Source: Chloroflexota bacterium (lineage in GTDB: Bacteria > Chloroflexota > Anaerolineae > Aggregatilineales > Phototrophicaceae). Taken from it: a stretch of DNA of 64,000 bases. The notes under the pieces are model-generated. The model searched no databases, had not been told where the DNA came from, and saw only the letters and a list, made by a program, of their open reading frames with translations. The stretch is from assembly GCA_016223085.1 (NCBI GenBank), contig JACRPS010000003.1, positions 685,666 through 749,665 on the forward strand, in the 5' to 3' direction. Below are positions 25,718 to 34,100 of this stretch, piece after piece; position 1 is the stretch's first letter, and every line of letters begins with the position of its first letter. The translations under genes were made by a program, and so were the position numbers.

Positions 25718-26120
25718 GTCGCGTTTCCCCTGCAATTCGATCACAGGTCAGGCAGCGCGCCAATGGACGGTGTGAATATTGTCAAAAACCAGAGCGATAC
25801 AGCTTATCTCGCTTCCATGTCGATCATATAATTCCCGTGAAACGGCATCACGGATCAAAGGGAGTAAACAATCTGGCGTGGCATGTCTAAGCTGTAATAT
25901 CAGCAAAGGGAGTGATGTTGCCTCTTATGATCCCATCACAAGCACCCTGACTCCCCTGTTTAACCCTCGAACTCAGTCATGGGATGAGCATTTTGAGATG
26001 GATGGTTTGGAGATTAAGGGAAAAACTCCGGTAGGTCGTGTGACAGTTAATATTCTCCAAATGAACGACTCCGAGCAGATCGGAACCCGCCGTTACTTAA
26101 TGAATGCCGGTCAGTGGTAA
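25714..26120 (+). pseudogene. HNH endonuclease, single-base frameshift
   Basis: Reading from GTG 25714 gives an HNH nuclease N-terminus with the first zinc knuckle CEYC and the catalytic FHVDHIIPVKRHHG. The frame then hits TAA at 25888. Shifting by one base near 25881 restores the rest: CLSCNISKGSD (second knuckle and final HNH part), then LFNPRTQSWDEHFEMDG and a normal end at 26120. One missing base (probably GGG read as GG at 25880) explains it. Either the gene is inactivated or this is a sequencing error. The full product would be about 135 residues and metal-dependent. Confidence 0.85.
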
Positions 26121-26126
26121 ACCCTT

Positions 26127-26924
26127 ATGGCAATTGACACCATCATTGACTACCAGTGTGTGCCCAAACAAACACTCACCACGCAGGGCATCCTCGACCG
26201 TATCAAAGGGCGGGCGCGCGCCCAAGCCGTAATTGACCTGTTCCGCAAAAACGGGGACAACCGTCCCGCCGACGAGATCGGCTTTGAACTGGCCCGCGCC
26301 ACGCCCGACGGCTTGCAGGAGACGCGCGTCGTGATGGTCAAAGACCTGCTCGAAGCTGCGTCGGAACTCACGCCCCTGGAACACTACTGTGAAGGCTGCC
26401 CGGCCAACAACCTTCAGCGCCCGTTTGGCTGCATGGGCGAAATCCAGTATCCCCTCTCCGGCGCGGCGGAACTCTGGCTGCTCAACCGCCTGCCCGTGCC
26501 GGACGAGCCGCTGCCCTGGCTGCTGCTGCGCCGCGCCATCGAAGACGCGGAAGACGACGCCAGTGAAATCAACGCCATGCGCGCCGAAGGCCAGCCCTAT
26601 TTCCAGGAGCGCGGCGTGCTGGTGCGCAAACTGGGCGAAATCACCGTCACCAGCAACCAACTGTTTAAGATGCTGTTCCTCATGGGCAGCATTAAACCAG
26701 CTTACGCCGCCGTGCTGCTGATTTTCTTCGGCGCGATTCCCCGCGACCTTGAAGCCGATGAACTGCTCCACCTGTCCTCGTCGCCGGAAGACGCGCTCAA
26801 CCGTTATCCCTTCCAGTTTGAAGACGAAGACGGTGATGATCGCAGCATCGCGCAGTTAAAGCGGTTCTTCGGCGCGCTGTACCTCGCCTGGGGCTTAAAC
26901 GTCCGCCTCCTGCTCGACGTGTGA
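26127..26924 (+). CDS. Conserved-type protein of unknown function with Cys cluster
   Basis: A 265-residue soluble protein that I do not recognise. A possible metal-binding cluster CEGCPANNLQRPFGC lies near residues 88-102. The remainder is mixed helical, with an acidic C-terminal section (FQFEDEDGDDRSIAQ). A hydrophobic stretch (YAAVLLIFFGAIP) near residue 195 is too short and isolated to be a confident membrane span. G+C is back to the local norm, unlike the module just upstream. It begins seven bases after the HNH stop but probably does not belong to that module. Confidence 0.65.
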   Translation: MAIDTIIDYQCVPKQTLTTQGILDRIKGRARAQAVIDLFRKNGDNRPADEIGFELARATPDGLQETRVVMVKDLLEAASELTPLEHYCEGCPANNLQRPFGCMGEIQYPLSGAAELWLLNRLPVPDEPLPWLLLRRAIEDAEDDASEINAMRAEGQPYFQERGVLVRKLGEITVTSNQLFKMLFLMGSIKPAYAAVLLIFFGAIPRDLEADELLHLSSSPEDALNRYPFQFEDEDGDDRSIAQLKRFFGALYLAWGLNVRLLLDV

Positions 26925-26971
26925 CATTCATCACCTTTTTGGCATGATATTCTTTGTCCAGCCAAATAGGG

Positions 26972-27005
26972 CGCTAAACTATTTAGCGACGCTAAATAAT
27001 TTGCG
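26972..27005. promoter_or_regulatory. Tandem operator-like palindromes
   Basis: CGCTAAACTATTTAGCG (26972-26988) is a perfect 17-base dyad apart from its centre base. CGCTAAATAATTTGCG (26990-27005) is a near-perfect second dyad. Between them they also form TATTTAGCGACGCTAAATA (26980-26998). This array of four half-sites lies 45 bases before the radical SAM gene and looks like a repressor or activator binding site. Confidence 0.6.
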
Positions 27006-27049
27006 CCTGGGACAGTTTTCCCGACGCGCCAGGTAAGGAGCACGACCCA

Positions 27050-28330
27050 ATGGAATTGTCCAAACGTGACATGTACCGTTTTCCCTGGTCGGGGAACGAC
27101 AACCCGATTGGCTGGCTGGAAGTCACCGACAAGTGCAACACGTACTGCCGGGGGTGCTACCGCATTAACGGGATGCAGGGGCATAAATCGCTGGAGCAGA
27201 TCAAGGAAGAAATCGCCCTGCTGAAGAAGTGGCGCAACTGCGACAACATCTCCATCGCCGGGGGCGAACCGCTGATTCATCCGAACATCATCGAAATCAT
27301 CGCCTACATCAAAAGTCTGAAGATGAAGCCGCTGATCCTGACCAACGGCATCCGTATGGAAAAAGACAGGCCGTTTATGGCGGAAATCAAGAGGGCCGGT
27401 GCGGTCGGTTTTACCTTCCACATTGACAGCGAGCAGAACCGCCCGCACTGGAAGGGCAAATCCGAGATGGAGCTGTTTGAACTGCGCCAGCACTTCGCCG
27501 ACATGGCCTATGACATCGGCGGGCTGTTTTGCAGCTTCGGCATGACGGTCTACCCCGGCAACCTCGACTTCGTGCCGGAAATGGTCAAGTGGGCCAACAG
27601 GAACATTGACCGCGTGCACGGGCTGGTGCTGATCGGCTTCCGCAACGCGGTGATGGAAGGTGACTTCGATTATTACGCGCAGGGGCAGAAGGTTGACCTG
27701 CAAACCAGCTACGTGCTGGACAACGACAACGAGTCGTACCTGACATCAACTGACGTGTACAACAAGATCAAGGAGCATTTCCCGCACTACGAAACGTCGG
27801 CCTACATGGGCGGCTCGGCTGCACATGACAAGATCACCTGGCTGGTGTCGGCGCAGTTGGGCAGCAAGGGGCAGATGTACGGCTCGGTTGGCAGGAAGGT
27901 GATGGAACTGTTTCAGGTCTTCCACCATCTCCAGCACGGCACGTACGTGATTTATTCGCCCAGCAACAAAATTCCCAAAATCGCCTTCGCGCTCGGTCTG
28001 GTGGACCAGGGCGTTCGGCAGACCTTCTCCGCCTGGTGGAAGGATTTCCTGCGCCACCCGGCGCGCCTGTTCCAGCCGATCTACGTGCAGAGCATCGGCA
28101 TCATTCAGGGGCCGGACCTCCTGCCGGATGGCCGCGTGGACATGTGCGAAAGCTGCCCGGACATGACCGTCTGGGACGGCAAGATCGTCAATTCCTGCCG
28201 GCTGGACGAGTGGCGTCTGTATGGCAGCTTTGTCACCGCGCAGCCGCGCAGCAAAGTCGCTTCCAACGGCCATTCGCTGATTGCGCCGGATACCGTGCCG
28301 GTCGTCGAAACCACGCCATCGGAGAATTAA
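27050..28330 (+). CDS. Radical SAM protein
   Basis: A 426-residue radical SAM enzyme. The 4Fe-4S motif CNTYCRGC (C-x3-C-x2-C) is at about residues 29-36, followed by the SAM-binding ISIAGGEPLIHPN. The C-terminal half carries another Cys group (MCESCPD, and NSC about 15 residues later), which might hold an auxiliary cluster or SPASM-like site. It resembles the HpnH/MoaA-like superfamily in general, but the reaction cannot be named. The start has a strong AAGGAG site. The promoter region contains an unusual tandem dyad array (26972-27005), so it is probably under specific control. Confidence 0.85.
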   Translation: MELSKRDMYRFPWSGNDNPIGWLEVTDKCNTYCRGCYRINGMQGHKSLEQIKEEIALLKKWRNCDNISIAGGEPLIHPNIIEIIAYIKSLKMKPLILTNGIRMEKDRPFMAEIKRAGAVGFTFHIDSEQNRPHWKGKSEMELFELRQHFADMAYDIGGLFCSFGMTVYPGNLDFVPEMVKWANRNIDRVHGLVLIGFRNAVMEGDFDYYAQGQKVDLQTSYVLDNDNESYLTSTDVYNKIKEHFPHYETSAYMGGSAAHDKITWLVSAQLGSKGQMYGSVGRKVMELFQVFHHLQHGTYVIYSPSNKIPKIAFALGLVDQGVRQTFSAWWKDFLRHPARLFQPIYVQSIGIIQGPDLLPDGRVDMCESCPDMTVWDGKIVNSCRLDEWRLYGSFVTAQPRSKVASNGHSLIAPDTVPVVETTPSEN

Positions 28331-28361
28331 CAACTCGGCAAGACCGGAATTTTTGCTGATA

Positions 28362-28390
28362 GCAGGGGCGACTGATGAGGTCGCCCCTGC
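28362..28390. terminator. GCAGGGGCGAC palindrome between convergent genes
   Basis: Arms GCAGGGGCGAC and GTCGCCCCTGC, 31 bases after the radical SAM stop. A derivative of the GTAGGGGC repeat that could serve as a bidirectional transcript end. Confidence 0.5.
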
Positions 28391-28475
28391 TTTCCATACT
28401 GCCGCGTGCACGTCTCTATCCCGACCGGAACCGCCGTTCGGGTGTAATCAGATGCACAACGCCCACTGGACATAC

Positions 28476-29771
28476 TCACGGTTTAGGGCGCACCGGCGGG
28501 TTATCGCCAGTCTCGCCAGCCTTGACGACCTTAATTTGCGCTTCCGGCACGTCGGGCGGTGGTGGCGGTGTCTCTGTTTTGGCTGGTAATTTATTGGCAT
28601 CAGTTGATGATCCCCGATTCGGGGCTGCATTAGCCGGCTGCTCGTCTTGCCCAATCGTGACGTCCGGCAGTTCCCCGATGTTCGCAACAGCCAGCGGCGG
28701 AAGATTCTCAACCCGGTTGCCGGCCACCTGCTTCACCTGCGCATAAATCGCCTGTTCGCTGGTCATCTGCGTTTTGATCGTTTCGTCGCGCCACTGGCGG
28801 CGTTCCTGGTCAAAAATGCGCTCGAACTCGGTAGCGAAGCGGGCTTTCTGCGGTTCGGTACGCTTCTCCGATGGCAGGATGCTCCATTCGTTTAACACAT
28901 TTTGCAGACCGCAGGCAGCATCGTAATAAATCCGGTAGGTACGGCCATACATGCGTACGTCAGACGAGGTGGTTAAGGCTGCGCCAATAGCGGTCGTCAC
29001 GCCGACCAGGCTTTCCAGCCCGTTGCCGATACCGGCAAACACCGACCCCAGCGCCGCGATGCCGATGGCGATCACCCGATTGCGTCGCGTCATGCGCCGG
29101 TCTTCCTGGATTTTCTGTTTGTACCAGTTAAGCTGGTTGGCAACCCGCCACTGGATATACCGGTCAATGTCCAGCGGCTCGAAGCCGTTGTCACCGCCCT
29201 CGGTCTTTTCCCGGATGCGCTGCAATAGCTCCCGGTCGCTGATCGGCTGAAGCTGCGGGCGGTCAATGTTCTGCTCCTGCACCCAGTGATCCACCGTTTC
29301 CACCTCGTTGAGCAGGAGCGCCTGTTTGTCCTCCGGCGATTTGCCGTGATACTTCTCCGCGTCCAGGCGGTACAGGTAGATTTGCGACCGGATGATTTCC
29401 CCGGCAACGCGGTATTCTACCCAGTGCGTGCTAACGGCAAACTGCGCGCCGTAGTTCATCAGGGCAACGGTGGCAACCGGCAGCACGATCAGCGCGATGC
29501 GGAACAGCGTGCGCAGCGGGCTGTCCGGCGCGAAGAAGGTAATCACAATGGCGATGGTGCTGGCAAGCGCGCCAAGCAGGATGATCGCCTGACGGATACG
29601 CTGGTAGGTGCCCTTCTGGTCCATGGAGGCCAGGTCAAAATCCAGAAAGCGCCTCCAGGCCGCCAGCAGTGCCGGGTCAAATTTGGAGATGTCCACCGGC
29701 AGCGCGGTGTCGGTGGTGATGGTCACTGTCGCCGGTTTGGTCTCGTCTCGCTTCGGGAGGGTGATTGCCAT
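28476..29771 (-). CDS. DUF4231/SLATT tandem membrane protein
   Basis: A 431-residue protein with two pairs of membrane helices: IILLGALASTIAIVITFF plus IALIVLPVATVALM, and RVIAIGIAALGSVFAGIG plus SLVGVTTAIGAALT. Each pair is followed by an amphipathic, charged helical stretch (SQIYLYRLDAEKYHG; MYGRTYRIYYDAACGLQ). This is the SLATT/DUF4231 pattern, twice. SLATT proteins are predicted pore-forming effectors in bacterial conflict systems, often tied to nucleotide-sensing partners. The C-terminus is Pro-rich and disordered. The gene starts 15 bases after the amidase gene, in one operon, which is an unexpected pairing. Confidence 0.75.
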   Translation of the reverse strand: MAITLPKRDETKPATVTITTDTALPVDISKFDPALLAAWRRFLDFDLASMDQKGTYQRIRQAIILLGALASTIAIVITFFAPDSPLRTLFRIALIVLPVATVALMNYGAQFAVSTHWVEYRVAGEIIRSQIYLYRLDAEKYHGKSPEDKQALLLNEVETVDHWVQEQNIDRPQLQPISDRELLQRIREKTEGGDNGFEPLDIDRYIQWRVANQLNWYKQKIQEDRRMTRRNRVIAIGIAALGSVFAGIGNGLESLVGVTTAIGAALTTSSDVRMYGRTYRIYYDAACGLQNVLNEWSILPSEKRTEPQKARFATEFERIFDQERRQWRDETIKTQMTSEQAIYAQVKQVAGNRVENLPPLAVANIGELPDVTIGQDEQPANAAPNRGSSTDANKLPAKTETPPPPPDVPEAQIKVVKAGETGDNPPVRPKP

Positions 29772-29786
29772 CGCTGTCCCTTTCGA

Positions 29787-30671
29787 TCACTCGTCGTTCA
29801 GCCACTCCGGGCGGTCGTCGCCCTGCCATGTGTCGAGGATACGTCCGTAAAGCTGCGGTTTACGCTGGTGCAGCAGGGGGAACAGGCTGCGCCAGCGCGC
29901 CAGTACCTCCAGATCAAGATCGGCGGTGATGACTTCGGTGGTGTCATGCCCAGCCTGCGCCAGAATCGTTCCCATCGGGTCGCACACAAAGCTACTGCCG
30001 TAGAACGGGATGCCATTTTCCACCCCAACCCGGTTGGCCGCGCCGACGAAGACGCCATTGGCAACCGCATGGCCGCGCATAGCCGTCTGCCATGCCTCGC
30101 GGCTGTCCACGTCCGGCGCGGTCGGTTCGCCGCCAATCGCCGTCGGATAGAAGATCAACTGCGCGCCGTTGAGCGCGTAAATCCGCGCCAGTTCGGGGAA
30201 CCACTGGTCATAGCAGGTTGGCGCGGCCAGTTTCAGCACGCCAAGGTCATGCACCGGGTACTCCACCCCACCCTCAAAAAAGTCGGTTTCGTGGTAGCCC
30301 TCGCCGGACGGAATATGCACCTTGCGCGTGATACCGGCAAGCGCGCCGTCGGGGGTGTGTATCGTGGCGGTATCGAAGTAGCGACCATCGGCAGCCTGCT
30401 CGTATAGGCTGCCGATCAGCGTAACCCTGCACTCGCGTGCCAGTTCGCCGAAGAACCGTTCGGAAACCCCGCCGGGCAGCGGCTCAGCCCAGGCAAAACC
30501 GGCGCGGTCGCGCCTGCCGGGGAAGTAAGGAATCAGCGAAAATTCGGGCAGACCAACCAGCACCGCGCCCCGGTCGGCAGCCTGGCGCACCAGCCGGCGA
30601 TACTGCTCCATCATCGCTTCCCGGCTGCCCAGCCATGCCACCTGCACCAGCGCCATCCGAACTCGTGTCAT
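29787..30671 (-). CDS. aguB: N-carbamoylputrescine amidase (nitrilase superfamily)
   Basis: A 294-residue carbon-nitrogen hydrolase with the catalytic triad visible: Glu43 in GLPEFSLIPYF, Lys in TRKVHIPSGEGYHE and Cys in APTCYDQWFPE. The long match around YHETDFFEGG and CYDQWFPE is typical of AguB, which converts N-carbamoylputrescine to putrescine, CO2 and ammonia. The agmatine deiminase gene (32685) that would supply the substrate lies 2 kb away on the same strand, separated by an oppositely oriented glycosyltransferase. A GAGG ribosome site supports the start. Confidence 0.85.
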   Translation of the reverse strand: MTRVRMALVQVAWLGSREAMMEQYRRLVRQAADRGAVLVGLPEFSLIPYFPGRRDRAGFAWAEPLPGGVSERFFGELARECRVTLIGSLYEQAADGRYFDTATIHTPDGALAGITRKVHIPSGEGYHETDFFEGGVEYPVHDLGVLKLAAPTCYDQWFPELARIYALNGAQLIFYPTAIGGEPTAPDVDSREAWQTAMRGHAVANGVFVGAANRVGVENGIPFYGSSFVCDPMGTILAQAGHDTTEVITADLDLEVLARWRSLFPLLHQRKPQLYGRILDTWQGDDRPEWLNDE

Positions 30672-30813
30672 CGGCTATCCTCGCAGCGTTCCATACCGCT
30701 AACTGCATTGTAGCGGCTATGCTGGCTGCCGCGCCAGTCATTAAAACGATCTACAATTGGATGCGGTCTGGAATAGCTGTACACTTGCGGCGGTCTGAAT
30801 AAGGGGAAATACG

Positions 30814-32673
30814 TTGAAGGGAAACCATTTCGCCTGGCTGTGGCTCGTGCCGCTGCTGTGGCTGGTGACGTGGCTGGGCGCGCGCGGCCTGAACGCCGAC
30901 GCCTACTGGCTGGATGAAACCTGGTCGCTGTACAGCGCCGGCGCGGCACAGTACGGGCCGCTGTCCCCGGCGGACATCTGGACGCGCACCGCCACCGAGG
31001 ATTTCGGCGGGCCGGGGTATCACTTCCTGCTGGCAGCATGGGGGGCGCTGGTAGGCTGGACGCCGTTCGCGGCGCGTGCGTCGTCGCTGCTGGCCGGCAC
31101 GTTGGCGCTGGCGTGGATTTACCGGCTGGGGCGCGAGATGGTTTCGCCGCTGGCAGGCATCAGCGCGGCGGTGCTGTTTGGCGGCTCGGCCTTTACCCTC
31201 TATTTCCTGCACGAGCTGCGGACGTATATGCTGTCGGTGCTGTTGATCGCGTTTGTCCTGTGGGCGTACTGGCGGCTGGTGTACGGAACGCGCCGCCCCG
31301 GCTTTCTGCTCCAGACGGGCTTTGTGCTTGCTGTGGCCGGGCTGCTGTATACCCATTATTACCTCGCGCTGATTCTGCCCGTCATCGGCGTCTATCATCT
31401 GCTGCTAGCGCCAAAGAACGGCGCGGCCTGGTGGCGCGTGGTGGGACTGGCGACGCTGGGCGGAGTGCTGTTTCTGCCCTGGGTGACGGTGGTGCTGGCG
31501 GCGCTGACGCAGTTTTCCACCGCCGAGGCCGGCGCGCGCGAACCGGCCTTAACTGCGCTGCAACTGCTGCAACGAACCGCCCTCTTTTTTAGCAGCGGCG
31601 CGTGGTGGCTGCTGCTGCTCGTCGGCGCGCTGGCGCTGGTCGCGCTGCGGCTGTACCGCCGGCAGAGCCTGGCCGCGTGGTGCTGGACACTGCTGGCGCT
31701 GGCCGTGCTGATTGTGGTAAACGACCGTACCGCCCTCGTCAAGCCAGGGCGCGAACGCTATCTGCTGCTGGCGTGGCCGCCGCTGGCGCTGCTCGGCGGC
31801 ATTGGCATCGCCGGTCTGGTGAAAACCCGCTTCCGGCCCGGTGTTCCAATCCTCCTGACGGCGTGGCTGGCAATCGGCACCCAGGCCACGCTGGACGGCG
31901 CGCTGCTGCGCGACACCGACGGCGCACAGGCGCTGCCCTGGGACGCGCTGGCGGACACGCTGCGGCAGCGGGCGCAGCCGGGCGACGTGGTGGCTGCCCA
32001 CCTGACCGCCTATAACTGGGCGCTGGATTTACGTCCGCTGGAATACTACCTGTACGGCCTGCCGGTGAAGTTCACGGCGCTGGAATCGCTGCCGGGTGAT
32101 AATTTGCCGCAGGCAGCGCGGGCTTTTGTGGGCGACGCAGCCAACGTGTGGGTCGCTACTGATAAACGGCTGCCGGCCACCCCACGCCTGAGCGATTTCA
32201 CGGCGGCGCTGGCAGGCGAGTATGCACCGTGTGGGGTGGTATTTGACCTGCCCCGCCTGCGGCTGGACTGGTACAAACGGTTTCCGGCGGAAGCATTTGA
32301 CCCGGCGCAATCGGCCATCCTGCGCTTTGGCGACAGCATCAGTCTGACTCATGCGGATATTACCGCTAAGGATAATACGCTGTCGGCGCTGCTGCTGTGG
32401 TCGGTGGGCGCGGACGTGCCGCCGTATACCTATTCCGTCGGACTGCACGTGCTGGACGCAGCGGGCGAACTGGTCGCGCAGGCGGATTATGGCCTGCCGC
32501 TGGAAGCCTTCGCCTGCCGCCAGAGCGTATTCGCTGATTTGCCGCCGGGCGACTATGAATTAAACGCGGTCGTCTACAACTGGTCTACCGGCGACCGCCT
32601 GCCGGGAGTGTTGGTGGCAACAGGCGAAACGGGAGATGGGCTGGCGCTGGCGGCGTTTTCAGTTCACCCGTAG
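30814..32673 (+). CDS. Membrane glycosyltransferase (GT39/ArnT-like), paralogue 1
   Basis: A 619-residue protein with about 10-11 membrane segments over residues 1-370. The DE motif YWLDETWSLY in the first outside loop is the mark of GT-C enzymes that use polyprenyl-phosphate sugars. The C-terminal 250 residues are soluble and extracytoplasmic, ending in a beta-sandwich with TYSVGLHVLDAAGELV and PGDYELNAVVYNWSTGDRL. A paralogue with the same C-terminal domain is at 60178. It starts at TTG 30814, with AAGGGG seven bases upstream. The acceptor is unknown. The stop TAG belongs to a GTAGGG repeat. Confidence 0.8.
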   Translation: MKGNHFAWLWLVPLLWLVTWLGARGLNADAYWLDETWSLYSAGAAQYGPLSPADIWTRTATEDFGGPGYHFLLAAWGALVGWTPFAARASSLLAGTLALAWIYRLGREMVSPLAGISAAVLFGGSAFTLYFLHELRTYMLSVLLIAFVLWAYWRLVYGTRRPGFLLQTGFVLAVAGLLYTHYYLALILPVIGVYHLLLAPKNGAAWWRVVGLATLGGVLFLPWVTVVLAALTQFSTAEAGAREPALTALQLLQRTALFFSSGAWWLLLLVGALALVALRLYRRQSLAAWCWTLLALAVLIVVNDRTALVKPGRERYLLLAWPPLALLGGIGIAGLVKTRFRPGVPILLTAWLAIGTQATLDGALLRDTDGAQALPWDALADTLRQRAQPGDVVAAHLTAYNWALDLRPLEYYLYGLPVKFTALESLPGDNLPQAARAFVGDAANVWVATDKRLPATPRLSDFTAALAGEYAPCGVVFDLPRLRLDWYKRFPAEAFDPAQSAILRFGDSISLTHADITAKDNTLSALLLWSVGADVPPYTYSVGLHVLDAAGELVAQADYGLPLEAFACRQSVFADLPPGDYELNAVVYNWSTGDRLPGVLVATGETGDGLALAAFSVHP

Positions 32674-32684
32674 GGATACTGCCC

Positions 32685-33989
32685 CTACGCCGGAATCTCG
32701 TGCGTCAGGCAGTGAACCGCGCCGCCGCCATTGACGCTGGCGCGGCTGTCAATCGGGATGATGTCGTAGTCCGGCATGGCCTGGCGGTAAACGGCCAGCG
32801 CGCGCTCGTCGTCCGGGATGCCAAATACCGGCACCAGCACGCGCCCGTTAACCGTCAGCGCGTTGGTGTAGCTGCGCCAGATCGGATACACGCCCCAGTT
32901 GAGGTACAGCGGCGGTGACGGCAATTCCAGCACGCGGTACAACTGGCCAGCGGCGTTGGTTTCGCGGCGGAACACGTCAGCCGCAGTACGGAGTCTGTCG
33001 CTGTTCAGCCACACCGTCGGCGTGCTCACCAGCACGGTATCGGCGCTTGCCAGCTTCACCAGTAAATCCACGTGGCCGGTTTCCTCACGCTTTAGGCGCG
33101 GCGTGATGATGAGCTTTTGAAAGTCGAAAACCGCGTGCAGCCTGGCTTCGAGTGCGGCGCGGCTGAGGGACGGATTGCTGTAAAAAACCTGCTCCGACAG
33201 GATGAGCGTGCCCGCGCCATCCGTCCAGAGATTGCCGCCTTCCAGATGCAGATCGAGATGGCGAACCGGGATAGTTTCATGTGCCGCCCAGCGTTCGGCC
33301 ATTGCATCGTCGCGTTGCTGCGGATAACGCGGCAGCGGGTCGTAGACGGTTTTGACACAGACGCGCCCGCTGTCCGCGCCATAGCCGACAATCGGACCAT
33401 AATCGCGCACCCAGATATCGTCGGTCGGCAGGTGCAGGAAACGCAACCTCTCTCCATAAACGGATTGGGACTTTGACACAGGCGGCGCTTCCGGGTAGGG
33501 ACGATTCGCCAGACTATCCTGACGCTGATTCAGGAACAGATTGACGGCTTGCGCCCACATGGGCGTGAGGATGGTAATCACCACGTCCGCCACCGGCGCA
33601 ATCGCTTCGACCATCTGCGCGTGCTGCGCCCACAGCGCCGGGTACAGCACCGGCCACGCCAGAATAACCGCCTCCAGCCGTTCCCACTGCGCGGGCAGGC
33701 GCACCAGATCGTCCGGCGCGGGGCGCGGCGCCGCGTCAAGGCGTACTGTTTCAACAGGGGTGCTGTGCTGCCGTAGCCAGTCGCAGGCCGCGCCCTCATC
33801 CCGACCATGCAGCAGTCCCCATCGCGCCAGATACGCGGCCATCGCTTCCGGCGTATCTGGCGGCTGTTCGTCCGCGTCCACCGGCATAAATCGCCGCAGC
33901 GCCGGACGCAGCACGGCCTTAACCGGCGCGGGAAAATCACGCCGCCAGAGGGGGTAAGGTACCGGATTAAACTGGACCAAAGCCGGCAT
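32685..33989 (-). CDS. aguA: Agmatine deiminase
   Basis: A 434-residue member of the guanidino-group-modifying family. Agmatine is hydrolysed to N-carbamoylputrescine and ammonia. Signature segments are DDIWVRDYGPIVGY, DLHLEGGNLWTDG, TGHVDLLVKL and the catalytic Cys427 in NGGGAVHCLTHE. The N-terminal 100 residues (through TPVETVRLDAAPRP) are an extension not usual in AguA, which normally has about 340-370 residues. ATG 33989 follows AAAGGGA; an upstream start at 34052 is less likely. Together with the amidase at 29787 it forms the arginine-decarboxylase-dependent putrescine route. Confidence 0.88.
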   Translation of the reverse strand: MPALVQFNPVPYPLWRRDFPAPVKAVLRPALRRFMPVDADEQPPDTPEAMAAYLARWGLLHGRDEGAACDWLRQHSTPVETVRLDAAPRPAPDDLVRLPAQWERLEAVILAWPVLYPALWAQHAQMVEAIAPVADVVITILTPMWAQAVNLFLNQRQDSLANRPYPEAPPVSKSQSVYGERLRFLHLPTDDIWVRDYGPIVGYGADSGRVCVKTVYDPLPRYPQQRDDAMAERWAAHETIPVRHLDLHLEGGNLWTDGAGTLILSEQVFYSNPSLSRAALEARLHAVFDFQKLIITPRLKREETGHVDLLVKLASADTVLVSTPTVWLNSDRLRTAADVFRRETNAAGQLYRVLELPSPPLYLNWGVYPIWRSYTNALTVNGRVLVPVFGIPDDERALAVYRQAMPDYDIIPIDSRASVNGGGAVHCLTHEIPA

Positions 33990-34100
33990 GAACGTCCCTT
34001 TGCAGGGCAACCCAATGTCGTCGCCCTGTCTATCGTTGGGTAACGCTGTCAAACACGGTGCGCAGAGGGTGTCGGTTTATTCATCCCTCGTTACTTTTGC

